From assembly GCA_045649485.1 (NCBI GenBank), contig JAZRPZ010000112.1, positions 4,286 to 68,285 on the forward strand: DNA of 64,000 nucleotides, read 5' to 3'. The notes under the pieces are model-generated. The model did no database searches, was not told the DNA's origin, and saw only the letters and a list, made by a program, of their open reading frames with translations. Of the stretch, positions 41,228 through 50,204 are shown piece after piece; positions within the stretch are counted from its first letter, which is position 1; each line of letters opens with the position of its first letter. Made by a program: the position numbers and the translations under genes. The stretch comes from RUG11247 sp045649485. GTDB taxonomy: Bacteria > Bacillota > Clostridia > Christensenellales > Aristaeellaceae.

Positions 41228-42559
41228 TCAGATTGCTTCCTTTGTAATAAGATACGAACCGAAATGCGGCACATCCAGTTCGATCACAGCGTCATCGCCT
41301 GTGATTTCAAACCGCATCTTTTCCGCAAGGTCGTTTTCTCTGTCCAGCAGGCTGCAGCATATCCTGCCGGGTCCTATGCCCTTCAGTTCGACCCTTATTC
41401 TTTTGCCTTCTGCGTTATCATCGTCGGAATAGCAGGTCAGCATCACGGCCGCGCCTTCATCGCCCTTTGCCGCGCAGGCATATATGCCGGCCTCGTCAGC
41501 TTCCGAGCAAACACAGCTGCCAAGTTTGTACAGCTTGTTGAACATGAAGAAGGGGTAATATCCCTTCAGCGTCTCGCAAATTATGTCCGTATTATACAGA
41601 CCGTTCATTCCACCCGGACGGGCATCGTAATACATCAAAAGGTCTATGGATGATTTCTGGCTTTCCTCCATTACTGCCGCAATGAATGCCGCGCCCTTGA
41701 TATCCTTTTCGCGCTTAAGGGAGTATATCCAGTCATCGCCCTCCCAGCCGCGGACATAGTTCCACTCGTTGAGTATGCTCTCGGCATTACCGAAGCCGTA
41801 TTTATCCATAAGCGCACGGACCTTTTCGGCACGTTCGATCACCTGCGCAGGCTCTTTTGCGTAGATATGCCATGAAAGGAAATCAAGCGGCGCTTTGAGC
41901 TGCGCGAGGAAATCCTCGAGCCATACAAGGTTGCCGGCAAGCGCGGGACCGCCTATCTTCAGGTGCGGAAAGCATTCCTTCAGATGACGCGCGGCAACAT
42001 CGTACAATTCGAAGAACTGCGCCTTTGTGCCGCCCCAGCAGCGCTTATGCGTCGAATCATCCGCATCAAGGTCGGGCTCGTTCCATATCTCCCAATATTC
42101 GATATCATAGCAGAAGCCGTCTGCCCAGCCTTCGGTATAATGCCTGATGATGTGTTCGCATATCACCGCCCACTTTTTGAAATCCGGCGGCGGCAATGTG
42201 CCGTACTTTTTAGACCAGTGCTCTATTTTGGAACCAAGTCTGTAGAAAGTTTTTGCCCCGGCAAAATCTATAACTTTCAGATAGTCATCAGTAAGACAGA
42301 AATCATAGGAAGCGGGGTCATACGGGTCTTTCGAAAAATCCGGGAATATGCCGTGCACATCCACCACATGTTCTCCGCCATAGGTATAATTGATAGAAGC
42401 ATCATGTGTACGCGCATAAGGTATGCCTGCAGCGCGGTAACTGTCAATATTCGTGATGCGCTGATCTTCCGCGAATTTATAAACGGGGCCGTTATTCACG
42501 GCATGCATCGGCTTTATTCTGCCGAGAGGTTTATTAAAATCAACAGCTATATTTATCAC
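41228..42559 (-). CDS. GH39-like glycosidase (beta-xylosidase family)
   Basis: 443 residues, clan GH-A barrel. The acid/base Glu is in YWEIWNEPDLD and the nucleophile Glu in ESILNEWNYVRGW; AGIPYARTHD near the start and the C-terminal beta domain are typical of GH39. It has no signal peptide, so it acts on imported oligosaccharides. GGGAGG lies before the ATG. Xylose versus another pentose or uronate cannot be decided. Confidence 0.85.
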   Translation of the reverse strand: MINIAVDFNKPLGRIKPMHAVNNGPVYKFAEDQRITNIDSYRAAGIPYARTHDASINYTYGGEHVVDVHGIFPDFSKDPYDPASYDFCLTDDYLKVIDFAGAKTFYRLGSKIEHWSKKYGTLPPPDFKKWAVICEHIIRHYTEGWADGFCYDIEYWEIWNEPDLDADDSTHKRCWGGTKAQFFELYDVAARHLKECFPHLKIGGPALAGNLVWLEDFLAQLKAPLDFLSWHIYAKEPAQVIERAEKVRALMDKYGFGNAESILNEWNYVRGWEGDDWIYSLKREKDIKGAAFIAAVMEESQKSSIDLLMYYDARPGGMNGLYNTDIICETLKGYYPFFMFNKLYKLGSCVCSEADEAGIYACAAKGDEGAAVMLTCYSDDDNAEGKRIRVELKGIGPGRICCSLLDRENDLAEKMRFEITGDDAVIELDVPHFGSYLITKEAI

Positions 42560-42635
42560 ACATCCTGCACCTCCCTTTGGCTAAAATGATATCACAATCC
42601 GCAAGTTATGTAAAGAATATATTATCACATTTACA

Positions 42636-42664
42636 TTGCAATCTGCATCGCATTCTGATATAAT
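42636..42664 (+). promoter_or_regulatory. Promoter of the URO-D family gene
   Basis: TTGCAA (42636-42641), 17 nt, TATAAT (42659-42664). Confidence 0.75.
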
Positions 42665-42700
42665 TGCCTCAATCTTAGAATGCAGAAACGAGGTATCGTC

Positions 42701-43675
42701 ATGACCGGTCGCGAAAGAATGATACGCGCCATGAAGCGCCTGCCCATCGAGGGACATGTTCCCCATTTCGAGCTGGTATTTTATCTCACCATGGAAGCTA
42801 TTGGAAAAGTGCATCCCGAGCACCGCTACTATGCCCAGTGGAATCAGATGAGCGCCATCGAGCGTCGTCTGCAGCTCGAAGACATGGCTGACTGCTTTAT
42901 CCGCATAGCCGAGATGTATCATCACGATGCAATATTCCTGCACGAAAATCCCGGTACCCCCGAGGTCGTACGCGCGCTGCTTGAAATAATCCGCGAGCGC
43001 ACCGGCGACAAATTCTTCATTATGATGCACGGCGATCCCACCTTCTCCATCCCCGGCGGCAGCAACATGATGGATTTCACCGTGCGCATGTACGAAGATG
43101 CCGAAGGCATGCATGACGAGGCAAAACGCAATCTGGAGCGCAGCCTTGCAAACGCCGAGAGGCTCAAGGGCACGGGACTTCTGGACTGCTATGCCCTTTG
43201 TTCCGACTATGCATTCAACGTAAACCCCTTCTTCACTCCGGACCAGTTTGCCGAATTCGTATTCCCCTATCTGCGCGATGTAATCACCGAATATCACAAG
43301 ATGGGCTACTATGTCATCAAACACACGGACGGCAACATAAACCCCATTCTCGATCAGATAGTAGACGCAGGTCCCGATGCGCTGCACTCCATTGACCCCC
43401 AGGGCCACATGAGCCTTGCCGATGTGCGCGCCAGGTACGGCGACCGCATCTGCACCATCGGCAACGTAAACTGCGGCCTTCTGCAGACCGGCACCCGGGA
43501 GCAGGCAGATGCCGACGTGCGCCGCTGTCTGCACGAAGGCATGGACGACGGAAAATATGGCTTTGTATTCTCCACATCCAACTGCGCCTACACCGGCATG
43601 CCTCTTGAGCGTTACGAGCGCATGCATGAGATATGGCGCGCCGAAGGCGATTATTCCCTGCGCCGCAAACCCTGA
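42701..43675 (+). CDS. Uroporphyrinogen decarboxylase-superfamily protein
   Basis: About 324 residues with the URO-D barrel: MTGRERMIRAMKRLPIEGHVPHFE at the start, YVIKHTDGNINPILDQIVDAGPDALHSIDP in the centre and GFVFSTSNCAYTGMPLERY near the end. The central HTDG and C-terminal Cys recall the corrinoid/methyltransferase (MtaA/CmuA) branch rather than heme HemE, and no heme genes are near. GAGGT lies 6 nt before ATG 42701. The acceptor and substrate are unknown. Confidence 0.82.
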   Translation: MTGRERMIRAMKRLPIEGHVPHFELVFYLTMEAIGKVHPEHRYYAQWNQMSAIERRLQLEDMADCFIRIAEMYHHDAIFLHENPGTPEVVRALLEIIRERTGDKFFIMMHGDPTFSIPGGSNMMDFTVRMYEDAEGMHDEAKRNLERSLANAERLKGTGLLDCYALCSDYAFNVNPFFTPDQFAEFVFPYLRDVITEYHKMGYYVIKHTDGNINPILDQIVDAGPDALHSIDPQGHMSLADVRARYGDRICTIGNVNCGLLQTGTREQADADVRRCLHEGMDDGKYGFVFSTSNCAYTGMPLERYERMHEIWRAEGDYSLRRKP

Positions 43676-43684
43676 AACACATAC

Positions 43685-43719
43685 AACAGGCTTTCCCAAC
43701 AAAATCGGGGAAGCCTGTT
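43685..43719 (+). terminator. Intrinsic terminator
   Basis: AACAGGCTTTCCC (43685-43697) pairs with GGGGAAGCCTGTT (43707-43719) with one wobble, followed by TTTTATT. Confidence 0.9.
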
Positions 43720-43845
43720 TTTTATTGCATCATTCCGCTTTTATGTATCACACAGCATGTTGTTCGTCACAGGTCGCATATCGCAACATTTTGTCCGCAA
43801 CACACGGACACTCAAAATTTATTCACACAATATATAGGTTTTTTA

Positions 43846-43874
43846 TTGCATTCTTCCAAATAGAGTGCTATAAT
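43846..43874 (+). promoter_or_regulatory. Promoter of tdh-kbl
   Basis: TTGCAT (43846-43851), 17 nt, TATAAT (43869-43874). Confidence 0.78.
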
Positions 43875-43935
43875 TTGTATGTCAACTACGGACACACAAA
43901 CAAACCAGGCACTAAAATGCAGGGAGGAATATACT

Positions 43936-44982
43936 ATGCAGACCATGATGGACGCACTCGTCAAGACTGAATGCGGCAAAGGCCTCGTACTGAAGCAGAT
44001 GCCCGTCCCCACCCCCGGTATGGGCGAAGTACTTATCAAGGTACACAAGACCGCTATCTGCGGCACCGACGTACACATCTACAACTGGGATTCCTGGAGT
44101 GAGGCAAACATCAAGCCCCCGATGATCGTAGGTCACGAGTATGTTGGCGAGATCGCCGCTCTGGGCGAAGGTGTTACCGGCTATCATGTAGGCCAGCTGG
44201 TTTCCGGCGAAGGTCACATCGTCTGCGGCACCTGCCGTAACTGCCGCGCAGGCAATGGCCAGTGGTGCAAGAACACCGAAGGCGTTGGCGTAAACCGCGA
44301 CGGCGCATTCGCAGAATATCTCGTTATCCCCGCTTACAACGTAATCCCGATCCCCGCAGGCCTCGATGAGGACGTTGTATCCTTCTTCGACGCTTTCGGC
44401 AACGCCACCCACACTGCTCTGATGTTCGACGTCATCGGTGAAGACGTTCTCATTTCCGGCGCAGGCCCCATCGGCATCATGGCCGCAGCCATCTGCCGCA
44501 AGAACGGCGCCCGCTCCGTTGTTGTTACCGACGTAAACGACTATCGTCTTGATCTGGCTCTGAAGATGGGCGCTACCCGCGTTGTAAACGTAGCACGCGA
44601 AAAGCTTTCCGACATCTTCTCCGAGGCAAACATGGTTGAAGGCTTCGACGTAGGTCTTGAGATGAGCGGCAACGCAGCAGCTCTGAACACCATGATCACC
44701 CACATGCGCAACGGCGGCAAGATCGCTCTGCTGGGCATTCAGGGTCCCGATACCAAGATCAACTGGAACGATGTTATCTTCAAGTCCCTGTGCATGCAGG
44801 GTATCTACGGCCGCAAGATGTTCGAGACCTGGTACAAGATGATCACCATGGTCGAGGGCGGTCTGGATCTGACCCCCATCATCACCCATCGCTATCACTA
44901 CACCGAGTTCGAAAAGGGCTTCGAGGCAATGAACAGCGGCAAGTCCGGCAAGGTCGTTCTGGACTGGACCACCAAGAAGTAA
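43936..44982 (+). CDS. tdh: L-threonine 3-dehydrogenase
   Basis: About 348 residues, zinc medium-chain dehydrogenase. The catalytic zinc site is CGTDVHIYNWD and GHEYVGE. The structural zinc site is C-x2-C-x2-C-x7-C (CGTCRNCRAGNGQWC), and the NAD fold is ISGAGPIGIMAA. It oxidises threonine to 2-amino-3-oxobutyrate. GGGAGG lies 8 nt before ATG 43936; a start at 43879 would sit too near the -10. kbl follows after 14 nt. Codon use is strongly biased to a few codons in both genes, suggesting high expression. Confidence 0.95.
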   Translation: MQTMMDALVKTECGKGLVLKQMPVPTPGMGEVLIKVHKTAICGTDVHIYNWDSWSEANIKPPMIVGHEYVGEIAALGEGVTGYHVGQLVSGEGHIVCGTCRNCRAGNGQWCKNTEGVGVNRDGAFAEYLVIPAYNVIPIPAGLDEDVVSFFDAFGNATHTALMFDVIGEDVLISGAGPIGIMAAAICRKNGARSVVVTDVNDYRLDLALKMGATRVVNVAREKLSDIFSEANMVEGFDVGLEMSGNAAALNTMITHMRNGGKIALLGIQGPDTKINWNDVIFKSLCMQGIYGRKMFETWYKMITMVEGGLDLTPIITHRYHYTEFEKGFEAMNSGKSGKVVLDWTTKK

Positions 44983-44996
44983 GGAGAGCTTAAAAA

Positions 44997-46184
44997 ATGA
45001 AGGCAGCAATCAATCGCTATCTGGCCGAGCTGGATGCTATCCGCGAAGCCGGTACCTATAAGGATGAGCGCATCATCACCACTCCCCAGAAGGCACGCAT
45101 CGACACTACCAAGACCAACGGCGTTCTGAACATGTGCGCCAACAACTATCTTGGTCTGTCCAACCATCCCCGTCTGATCGAAGCTGCCAAGGCCAGCTAC
45201 GACAAGTGGGGCTACGGTCTGTCCTCCGTCCGCTTCATCTGCGGTACTCAGGAGCTGCACAAGACTCTGGAGAAGAAGATAGCTGATTTCGTCGGCACCG
45301 ACGACTGCATCCTGTACTCCTCCTGCTTCGACGCAAACGGCGGTCTGTTCGAGACCCTGCTGACCAAGGAAGACGCAGTCATCTCCGATGAGCTGAACCA
45401 CGCTTCCATCATCGACGGCGTTCGCCTGTGCAAGGCCATGCGCTATCGCTACAAGAACAACGACATGGCTGACCTGGCCGCCAAGCTGGAAGAAGCAAAG
45501 GCAGCCGGCGCACGCACCATCCTGATCGCTACCGACGGCGTATTCTCCATGGACGGCTTCATCGCTGACCTGAAGAGCATCTGCGACCTGGCAGACAAGT
45601 ACGACGCACTGGTAATGGTCGACGACAGCCATTCCGTCGGCTTCATGGGCGCACACGGCAAGGGCACCGCAGAATACTGCGATGTAATGGGCCGCGTTGA
45701 CATCATCACCGGCACCCTGGGCAAGGCTCTGGGCGGCGCCAGCGGCGGCTACACCGCAGCCCGTCAGCCCATCGTTGACCTGCTCCGTCAGCGTTCCCGT
45801 CCCTACCTGTTCTCCAACACTCTGGCTCCCGCCATCGCCGCAGCTTCCTGCGAGGTATTCGACATGCTGAACGAATCCACCGCACTGCGCGACAAGGTAC
45901 ACGAGAACACCGCTTACTTCCGCGCTGAGCTTTCCAAGCTGGGCTTCGATGTTCCCGAGTCCACCCATCCCATCGTTCCCGTAATGCTGTACGACGCACG
46001 CACCGCTCAGGAGTTCGCCGCACGCATGCTGGAAAAGGGCGTCTACGTTGTTGGCTTCTGCTATCCCGTAGTTCCCATGGGCAAGGCCCGCATCCGCACC
46101 CAGGTTTCCGCCGGTCACTCCAAGGAAGACCTCGATTTCGCGATCAAGTGCTTCAAGGAAGTCAAGGAAGAAATGGGCATCTAA
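44997..46184 (+). CDS. kbl: Glycine C-acetyltransferase (2-amino-3-ketobutyrate CoA ligase)
   Basis: 395 residues, alpha-oxoamine synthase fold. NMCANNYLGLSNHP, GLSSVRFICGTQELHK, DDSHSVGFMG (the conserved Asp and His) and GTLGKALGGASGGY with the PLP Lys. It cleaves 2-amino-3-oxobutyrate with CoA to glycine and acetyl-CoA, completing threonine breakdown with tdh. AAGGAGAG lies about 7 nt before the ATG. A structured repeat (46185-46337) begins at its stop codon. Confidence 0.96.
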   Translation: MKAAINRYLAELDAIREAGTYKDERIITTPQKARIDTTKTNGVLNMCANNYLGLSNHPRLIEAAKASYDKWGYGLSSVRFICGTQELHKTLEKKIADFVGTDDCILYSSCFDANGGLFETLLTKEDAVISDELNHASIIDGVRLCKAMRYRYKNNDMADLAAKLEEAKAAGARTILIATDGVFSMDGFIADLKSICDLADKYDALVMVDDSHSVGFMGAHGKGTAEYCDVMGRVDIITGTLGKALGGASGGYTAARQPIVDLLRQRSRPYLFSNTLAPAIAAASCEVFDMLNESTALRDKVHENTAYFRAELSKLGFDVPESTHPIVPVMLYDARTAQEFAARMLEKGVYVVGFCYPVVPMGKARIRTQVSAGHSKEDLDFAIKCFKEVKEEMGI

Positions 46185-46337
46185 GCAGGCAGGCGAGCGC
46201 CTGCAGGCAGCTGCTATCGCGCTTAGACTACCGTCCCCTGCACCCGTACAGAATGGGTGCAGGGGACTTTCTTTTCGTTTCTGTTGTAATTCTGTTGTTA
46301 TCCGGCCGGTTTCTGCGCCGGATAGCGGCTTGAAACC
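46185..46337 (+). repeat. Dispersed structured intergenic element, copy B
   Basis: It begins directly after the kbl stop. Hairpin GCAGGC/GCCTGC (4-nt loop), then GCAG/CTGC (4-nt loop). A 13-bp stem (46233-46245 with 46255-46267) has loop GTACAGAAT and is followed by TTTCTTTTC. The stem GGTTTC/GAAACC (46308-46313, 46332-46337) encloses an 18-nt loop TGCGCCGGATAGCGGCTT. Compared with copy A, at least two paired positions in the long stem and one in the last stem change on both strands. Here the long stem can also act as kbl's terminator. Confidence 0.72.
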
Positions 46338-46345
46338 TATCACCA

Positions 46346-47095
46346 CTATTCCTTTACCGCTCTGGTCGCCCAGAAGGTATGTATGTTATGTTCGTGCAGG
46401 TTGCCTCTGCCGTTGGTATCTCCGAACACATTGGTCAGACGGAATCCTGCAGCCAGTTGACCGCCTATCTGTTCGTCTATGGTATGAGAAAACTGCATGC
46501 CGCTGTCACCCTGTTCGAGGAACTTTCTGTGTTCTTCGTTATTCAGCGGGTCGAAGGGCAGTCTGAACCTGAATGTCTTTTCATCCAGGTCAAACACAAA
46601 ATTCATGCCGTTATCGAGACCGGCCAGCAGTATACCGCCCTTTCTGAGCACACGGTAACACTCATTCCATACATGCTGTACATCATGGATATAGCAGTTG
46701 GACACGGGATGGAATATGATATCGAAAGTTTCATCCTCAAAAGGCAGCTTCTTCGTCATGTCTGCGCGGACGATATTTATATCATAGCCTTCCCTTTCGG
46801 ATACCATTTTCTCGGACTCCAGCTGCAGCTTTGAATAATCCAGCACCGTGCAATCCGCGCCGACTGCCGCAAAAACCGGCATCTGCTGTCCGCCGCCGCT
46901 GGCAAGGCCAAGCAGTTTCTTTCCTTTCAATTCTCCGAACCACTCATGGGGCACGGGTATGGTGGGCGTAAGCAGCACATCCCATTTGCCGTTCAGCGCG
47001 TCAATATATGTCTCGTGAGAAATAGGTTTACCCCACTCCCAGCCTTCCGCGACCCATCTGTCGATGGTCTCGGCATTTATATCCTGATAATTCAT
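46346..47095 (-). CDS. Class I SAM-dependent methyltransferase
   Basis: 249 residues. LLGLASGGGQQMPVFAAVGADCTVLDYS is motif I with the acidic ribose-binding residue; RADMTKKLPFEDETFDIIF and VLRKGGILLAG are the following motifs of the Methyltransf_11 group. The substrate is unknown. AAGGAG precedes the ATG by 7 nt. Confidence 0.85.
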   Translation of the reverse strand: MNYQDINAETIDRWVAEGWEWGKPISHETYIDALNGKWDVLLTPTIPVPHEWFGELKGKKLLGLASGGGQQMPVFAAVGADCTVLDYSKLQLESEKMVSEREGYDINIVRADMTKKLPFEDETFDIIFHPVSNCYIHDVQHVWNECYRVLRKGGILLAGLDNGMNFVFDLDEKTFRFRLPFDPLNNEEHRKFLEQGDSGMQFSHTIDEQIGGQLAAGFRLTNVFGDTNGRGNLHEHNIHTFWATRAVKE

Positions 47096-47112
47096 ACACT
47101 TCTCCTTATGAC

Positions 47113-47136
47113 AAAGGCGGCTTTACAGCCGCCTTT
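47113..47136. terminator. Hairpin terminator between GNAT and methyltransferase genes
   Basis: AAAGGCGGCT (47113-47122) pairs perfectly with 47127-47136; the minus-strand tail is short (CTTTGTC). Confidence 0.65.
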
Positions 47137-47140
47137 TGTT

Positions 47141-47878
47141 TTATTCTATTTCCCTGTAATAGCACAAGAGATCCACAGGTGCATTTGGTACAGGGTCCCA
47201 GAATGCCTTGTGTTTTCTGCCTTCGAACACGAAGCCCAGCTTTTCCAGCATCTTCTGTGAAGCTACGTTCAGTTCGACGCAGTTTGCCAGCACAAGATCA
47301 AGGTTCATTTCCTTCTGCAGCAGATCAAGCATGGCGCTTACCGCCTCAAAGGCATAACCTCTGCGCTGAGAAGACGGATTTATGCAGTAGCCTATCTCCA
47401 TCGCCTCGACCTGACGGTCATCCTTATTCATGAGGTTTATGAGCCCCACGGCTTTTCCGGATTCCTTTTCCACTATGGCATAGCGCGTTTCATCGTCCAC
47501 TATGCCCGCGAAATTCTCCAGATACTCACCCTCCATCTCTTCGAAGGGTTCGCTGCCGGTATCGAGACGGGTGGACTCCGCATCGGCAAAGCTTTCAAAA
47601 AGCGGCGCCGCGTCGTCCATGGTCAGCCTGCGTACAGTCAGTCTTTCAGTCTCCAGCACTATGCGCGGCAGCAGCAGCCTTCGCACATTGTAGGAAAGAT
47701 ACCTTTCATACTGACCCTCGGGGATCATGTCCAGCTTGAGCCTTATCATGTAATGATCGCCGAAGGGCGTGACCTTTCCGGGCTCGCCCTCCGCTTCGAT
47801 GCATACGGTAATTCCGAATCTCCGGCACAGTTCGATATATCTTTCGTTTATGCCGGCAAATCTATCCATTGCGGACAT
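47141..47878 (-). CDS. GNAT acetyltransferase with N-terminal extension (RimJ/RimL type)
   Basis: About 245 residues. The first about 75 residues form a separate small domain of unknown role. From RIVLETERLTVRRLTMDDA onward it is a RimJ/RimL GNAT, with IGYCINPSSQRRGYAFEAVSAML as the acetyl-CoA loop and ANCVELNVASQKMLEKLGF at the end. It starts 7 nt after uxuA and uses the GAGGAG of the uxuA end, so the two are probably co-transcribed. The substrate is unknown. Confidence 0.8.
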   Translation of the reverse strand: MSAMDRFAGINERYIELCRRFGITVCIEAEGEPGKVTPFGDHYMIRLKLDMIPEGQYERYLSYNVRRLLLPRIVLETERLTVRRLTMDDAAPLFESFADAESTRLDTGSEPFEEMEGEYLENFAGIVDDETRYAIVEKESGKAVGLINLMNKDDRQVEAMEIGYCINPSSQRRGYAFEAVSAMLDLLQKEMNLDLVLANCVELNVASQKMLEKLGFVFEGRKHKAFWDPVPNAPVDLLCYYREIE

Positions 47879-47885
47879 TTTGTTA

Positions 47886-48941
47886 TCAGATCTCCTCGAT
47901 GATGGTACCGCCGTTGGCTTCTACCAGACCGTTGATGTAGGCGCTGCCCAGTGCGCGGTCGAACAGACCATAGCCGGGCTTGCCGGTCTCGCCCCAGATC
48001 ATACGTCCGTGGTCGGGACGGAAGTATGCCTTGAAGCCGGTCTCGACCAGTGCCTTGATGATGGCGTTCATGTCGAGGCTGCCATGGCTGGTCAGATGAC
48101 CGGACTCCTCAAAGGAAGTATCGGGCATGATCTTTACGTTGCGCAGGTGCATGAAGCCGATGCGGCCCATGGCGGAATACTTGCGTACCATGGCGGGGAT
48201 ATCATTGGTGGTAGCGCAGCCCAGAGAACCGGTGCACAGGCACAGGGAGTTTGCGGGGCTGTCGTACAGCTTCAGGAAGCGGTCCAGATTCTCTTCGTTG
48301 GTGATGATGCGGGGCAGGCCAAAGATGGGATAGGGCGGGTCATCGGGATGGATGGCCATAACAACGCCGCACTCCTCGGCTACGGGAATGACCTTCTTCA
48401 GGAAGTACTCAATGTTCTCCCACAGGCCGTCTGCGCCGATCTCGCCGTAGGCATTGATCAGATCGCGAACCTGATCCTGAGTGTAGGAAGCATCCCAACC
48501 GGGCAGGTTGATGTCATCCTTCAGAGGATCCAGACCCTTCATCTGATCCCAGTACATTACGAGGCTGGTGGATCCGTCGGGAGCTTCCTTGTCCAGCTGA
48601 GTACGGGTCCAGTCGAATACGGGCATGAAATTGTAAGTAACGCACTTTACGCCGTACTTTGCACAGCGGCGGATGGATTCGCAGTAGTTCTCAATGTGGC
48701 GCTCGCGCTCGGGGCGGCCCAGCTTGATCTCCTCGGTTACGGGGATGGACTCTACGACATCGAATACCAGGCCGTTTTCGCGGCAGCGGTCTGCGATGTG
48801 CTTGATGCTCTCCTCGGGCCATACTTCGCCGGGCTTTACATCATAAACTGCGCTGACGATGGAGCGCATGCCGGGAATCTGACGGATATACTCCAGAGTT
48901 ACGGGATCGCTGTCGCCGTACCAGCGGAAGGAACTGATCAT
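47886..48941 (-). CDS. uxuA: Mannonate dehydratase
   Basis: 351 residues, the usual UxuA length. MISSFRWYGDSDPVTLEYIRQIPG, GLVFDVVESIPVTEEIKLG, MAIHPDDPP and GFMHLRNV are conserved, including metal-binding His and Cys residues. It converts D-mannonate to 2-keto-3-deoxygluconate in glucuronate (pectin/xylan side-chain) use. AGGAGAG precedes the ATG. The promoter region holds two palindromes (see next entries). The other uxu/uxa genes are not in the window. Confidence 0.95.
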   Translation of the reverse strand: MISSFRWYGDSDPVTLEYIRQIPGMRSIVSAVYDVKPGEVWPEESIKHIADRCRENGLVFDVVESIPVTEEIKLGRPERERHIENYCESIRRCAKYGVKCVTYNFMPVFDWTRTQLDKEAPDGSTSLVMYWDQMKGLDPLKDDINLPGWDASYTQDQVRDLINAYGEIGADGLWENIEYFLKKVIPVAEECGVVMAIHPDDPPYPIFGLPRIITNEENLDRFLKLYDSPANSLCLCTGSLGCATTNDIPAMVRKYSAMGRIGFMHLRNVKIMPDTSFEESGHLTSHGSLDMNAIIKALVETGFKAYFRPDHGRMIWGETGKPGYGLFDRALGSAYINGLVEANGGTIIEEI

Positions 48942-48962
48942 ATTCTATCTCTCCTCATATAA

Positions 48963-48978
48963 GCCGCATATATGCGGC
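48963..48978. promoter_or_regulatory. 16-bp perfect palindrome in the uxuA leader
   Basis: GCCGCATATATGCGGC, 21 nt before the uxuA start and just after the predicted transcription start. It is either an operator or a leader hairpin. Confidence 0.5.
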
Positions 48979-48989
48979 ATGTTAATACA

Positions 48990-49028
48990 ATAATACAGCC
49001 TCGGTGAATATTTTGCAATATGCAAAAT
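48990..49028 (-). promoter_or_regulatory. uxuA promoter with overlapping inverted repeat
   Basis: Minus strand TTGCAA (49018-49013), 17 nt, TATTAT (48995-48990). ATTTTGCA-ATA-TGCAAAAT (49010-49028) overlaps the -35. The rest of the 48942-49211 spacer shows nothing else I can name. Confidence 0.62.
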
Positions 49029-49211
49029 CAAAAATTACCTGTTACCGAACCACTATAAATCACGGAACGTGTTTGCGAAAGCTTTTATTTGGGTTTTTAT
49101 GTTCATCGACACAGTGTTCAATACATATCTCTGTTCCGCCGTCATGGGCTGCCATCTTCGCGGCAAACACACATGGCCTATGCTTTATGCAAACCGTTCT
49201 GTGCATATGTC

Positions 49212-50102
49212 TCAGAATTCAAATATATACATCGCGCCCGAAGCATCCATGTAATAAAGGGTATCGCCTTCGAAATCCACAAGCTCAGGCTCGATATTGA
49301 GTCCTGCGGCAAACAGATCGATATCGGCTATCTGCTTTCCCGCAGCCATATCTATCACCTGCATGCGGGGCTTGTTGGCATCTTCTGCTGTCTTCACATT
49401 GAAACCCTCAACAGAGAATACAAGCCCGTCATATGCGCAGGCACCCTGCAGGTAATTGGAATACGGAGCGTCGAACATCTTATTTATCTCATCCGCACGC
49501 AGGCTTACCACGTTCACTCCGTATCTTTCGGAATATTCGCCCGCATCAAGAGAAGGCATATCAAATTCAAAATAACGGGTGACCTTCTCCGCATCGCGCA
49601 TCACGAAAGCATACAGCTTGTTTTTTATCGGGTCGGCAGTCAGGTTTCCGTAGGAGCGCACGTCGCCGTTATCGGGCAGGGATTTCCACAGCTTCAAATC
49701 CTCGGTAAAGCCTATACGGATGACCTGCACAAGCTGCGAAGTAAACTTGAGACCTTCGCGCATGAGTCTGTATACGCACACGGTGCCTTCAAGGCGGTCT
49801 GTTTCACCGGCGCAGTTGTTGTAAATATTGGTGTAGAGAAGCGGATATTCGTCTTCATCGGCATACCCGGTCTTGCCAAAGGTGACAGCATTGCTGTGGG
49901 GCTTCAGCAGTTCGACCTTATCAAGCACGAATGCGGACACCTTCTGCTGCGTCTTCATGGAATACACACTGCATGAGCCGTCAGTCTCAAATCTGAACAG
50001 CATATCTCCGTATATAGCGCCATCCTGACCGACACATCCGTCAAAAATATGCTTATAGCTGATTTTGCCTGATACTTTCACCGGTTTGTCTGAATACTTC
50101 AT
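49212..50102 (-). CDS. Unknown cytosolic protein, possibly beta-propeller
   Basis: 296 residues, no signal peptide. Repeated beta-rich blocks end in phrases such as GAIYGDMLFRF, LLYTNIYNN, NKLYAFVMRD, GLVFSVEGFN and DTLYYMDASG at roughly 45-60 residue spacing, as in a propeller or similar repeat fold. AAGGAGG precedes the ATG, with a TATAAT about 25 nt further up. It is upstream of uxuA on the same strand but separated by the uxuA promoter. No function assigned. Confidence 0.7.
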   Translation of the reverse strand: MKYSDKPVKVSGKISYKHIFDGCVGQDGAIYGDMLFRFETDGSCSVYSMKTQQKVSAFVLDKVELLKPHSNAVTFGKTGYADEDEYPLLYTNIYNNCAGETDRLEGTVCVYRLMREGLKFTSQLVQVIRIGFTEDLKLWKSLPDNGDVRSYGNLTADPIKNKLYAFVMRDAEKVTRYFEFDMPSLDAGEYSERYGVNVVSLRADEINKMFDAPYSNYLQGACAYDGLVFSVEGFNVKTAEDANKPRMQVIDMAAGKQIADIDLFAAGLNIEPELVDFEGDTLYYMDASGAMYIFEF

Positions 50103-50166
50103 ATCATTCGCCTCCTTACATTTTCAATAATTATAGCATACCGTCATCCGGTTTGCCATAAAAACA

Positions 50167-50198
50167 GACCTTCCGAAAATAATTCTCTTCTGAAGGTC
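50167..50198 (-). terminator. Terminator of the YwaF-like gene
   Basis: GACCTTC (50167-50173) pairs with GAAGGTC (50192-50198). On the minus strand TGTTTTTATGG follows. Confidence 0.7.
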
Positions 50199-50204
50199 AT
50201 ATCA

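Noticed and set aside
42701..43675. HemE, heme-pathway uroporphyrinogen decarboxylase
   Set aside because: The N-terminal HemE signature is absent, the HTDG/Cys pattern fits the methyltransferase-type branch, and no heme genes are near.
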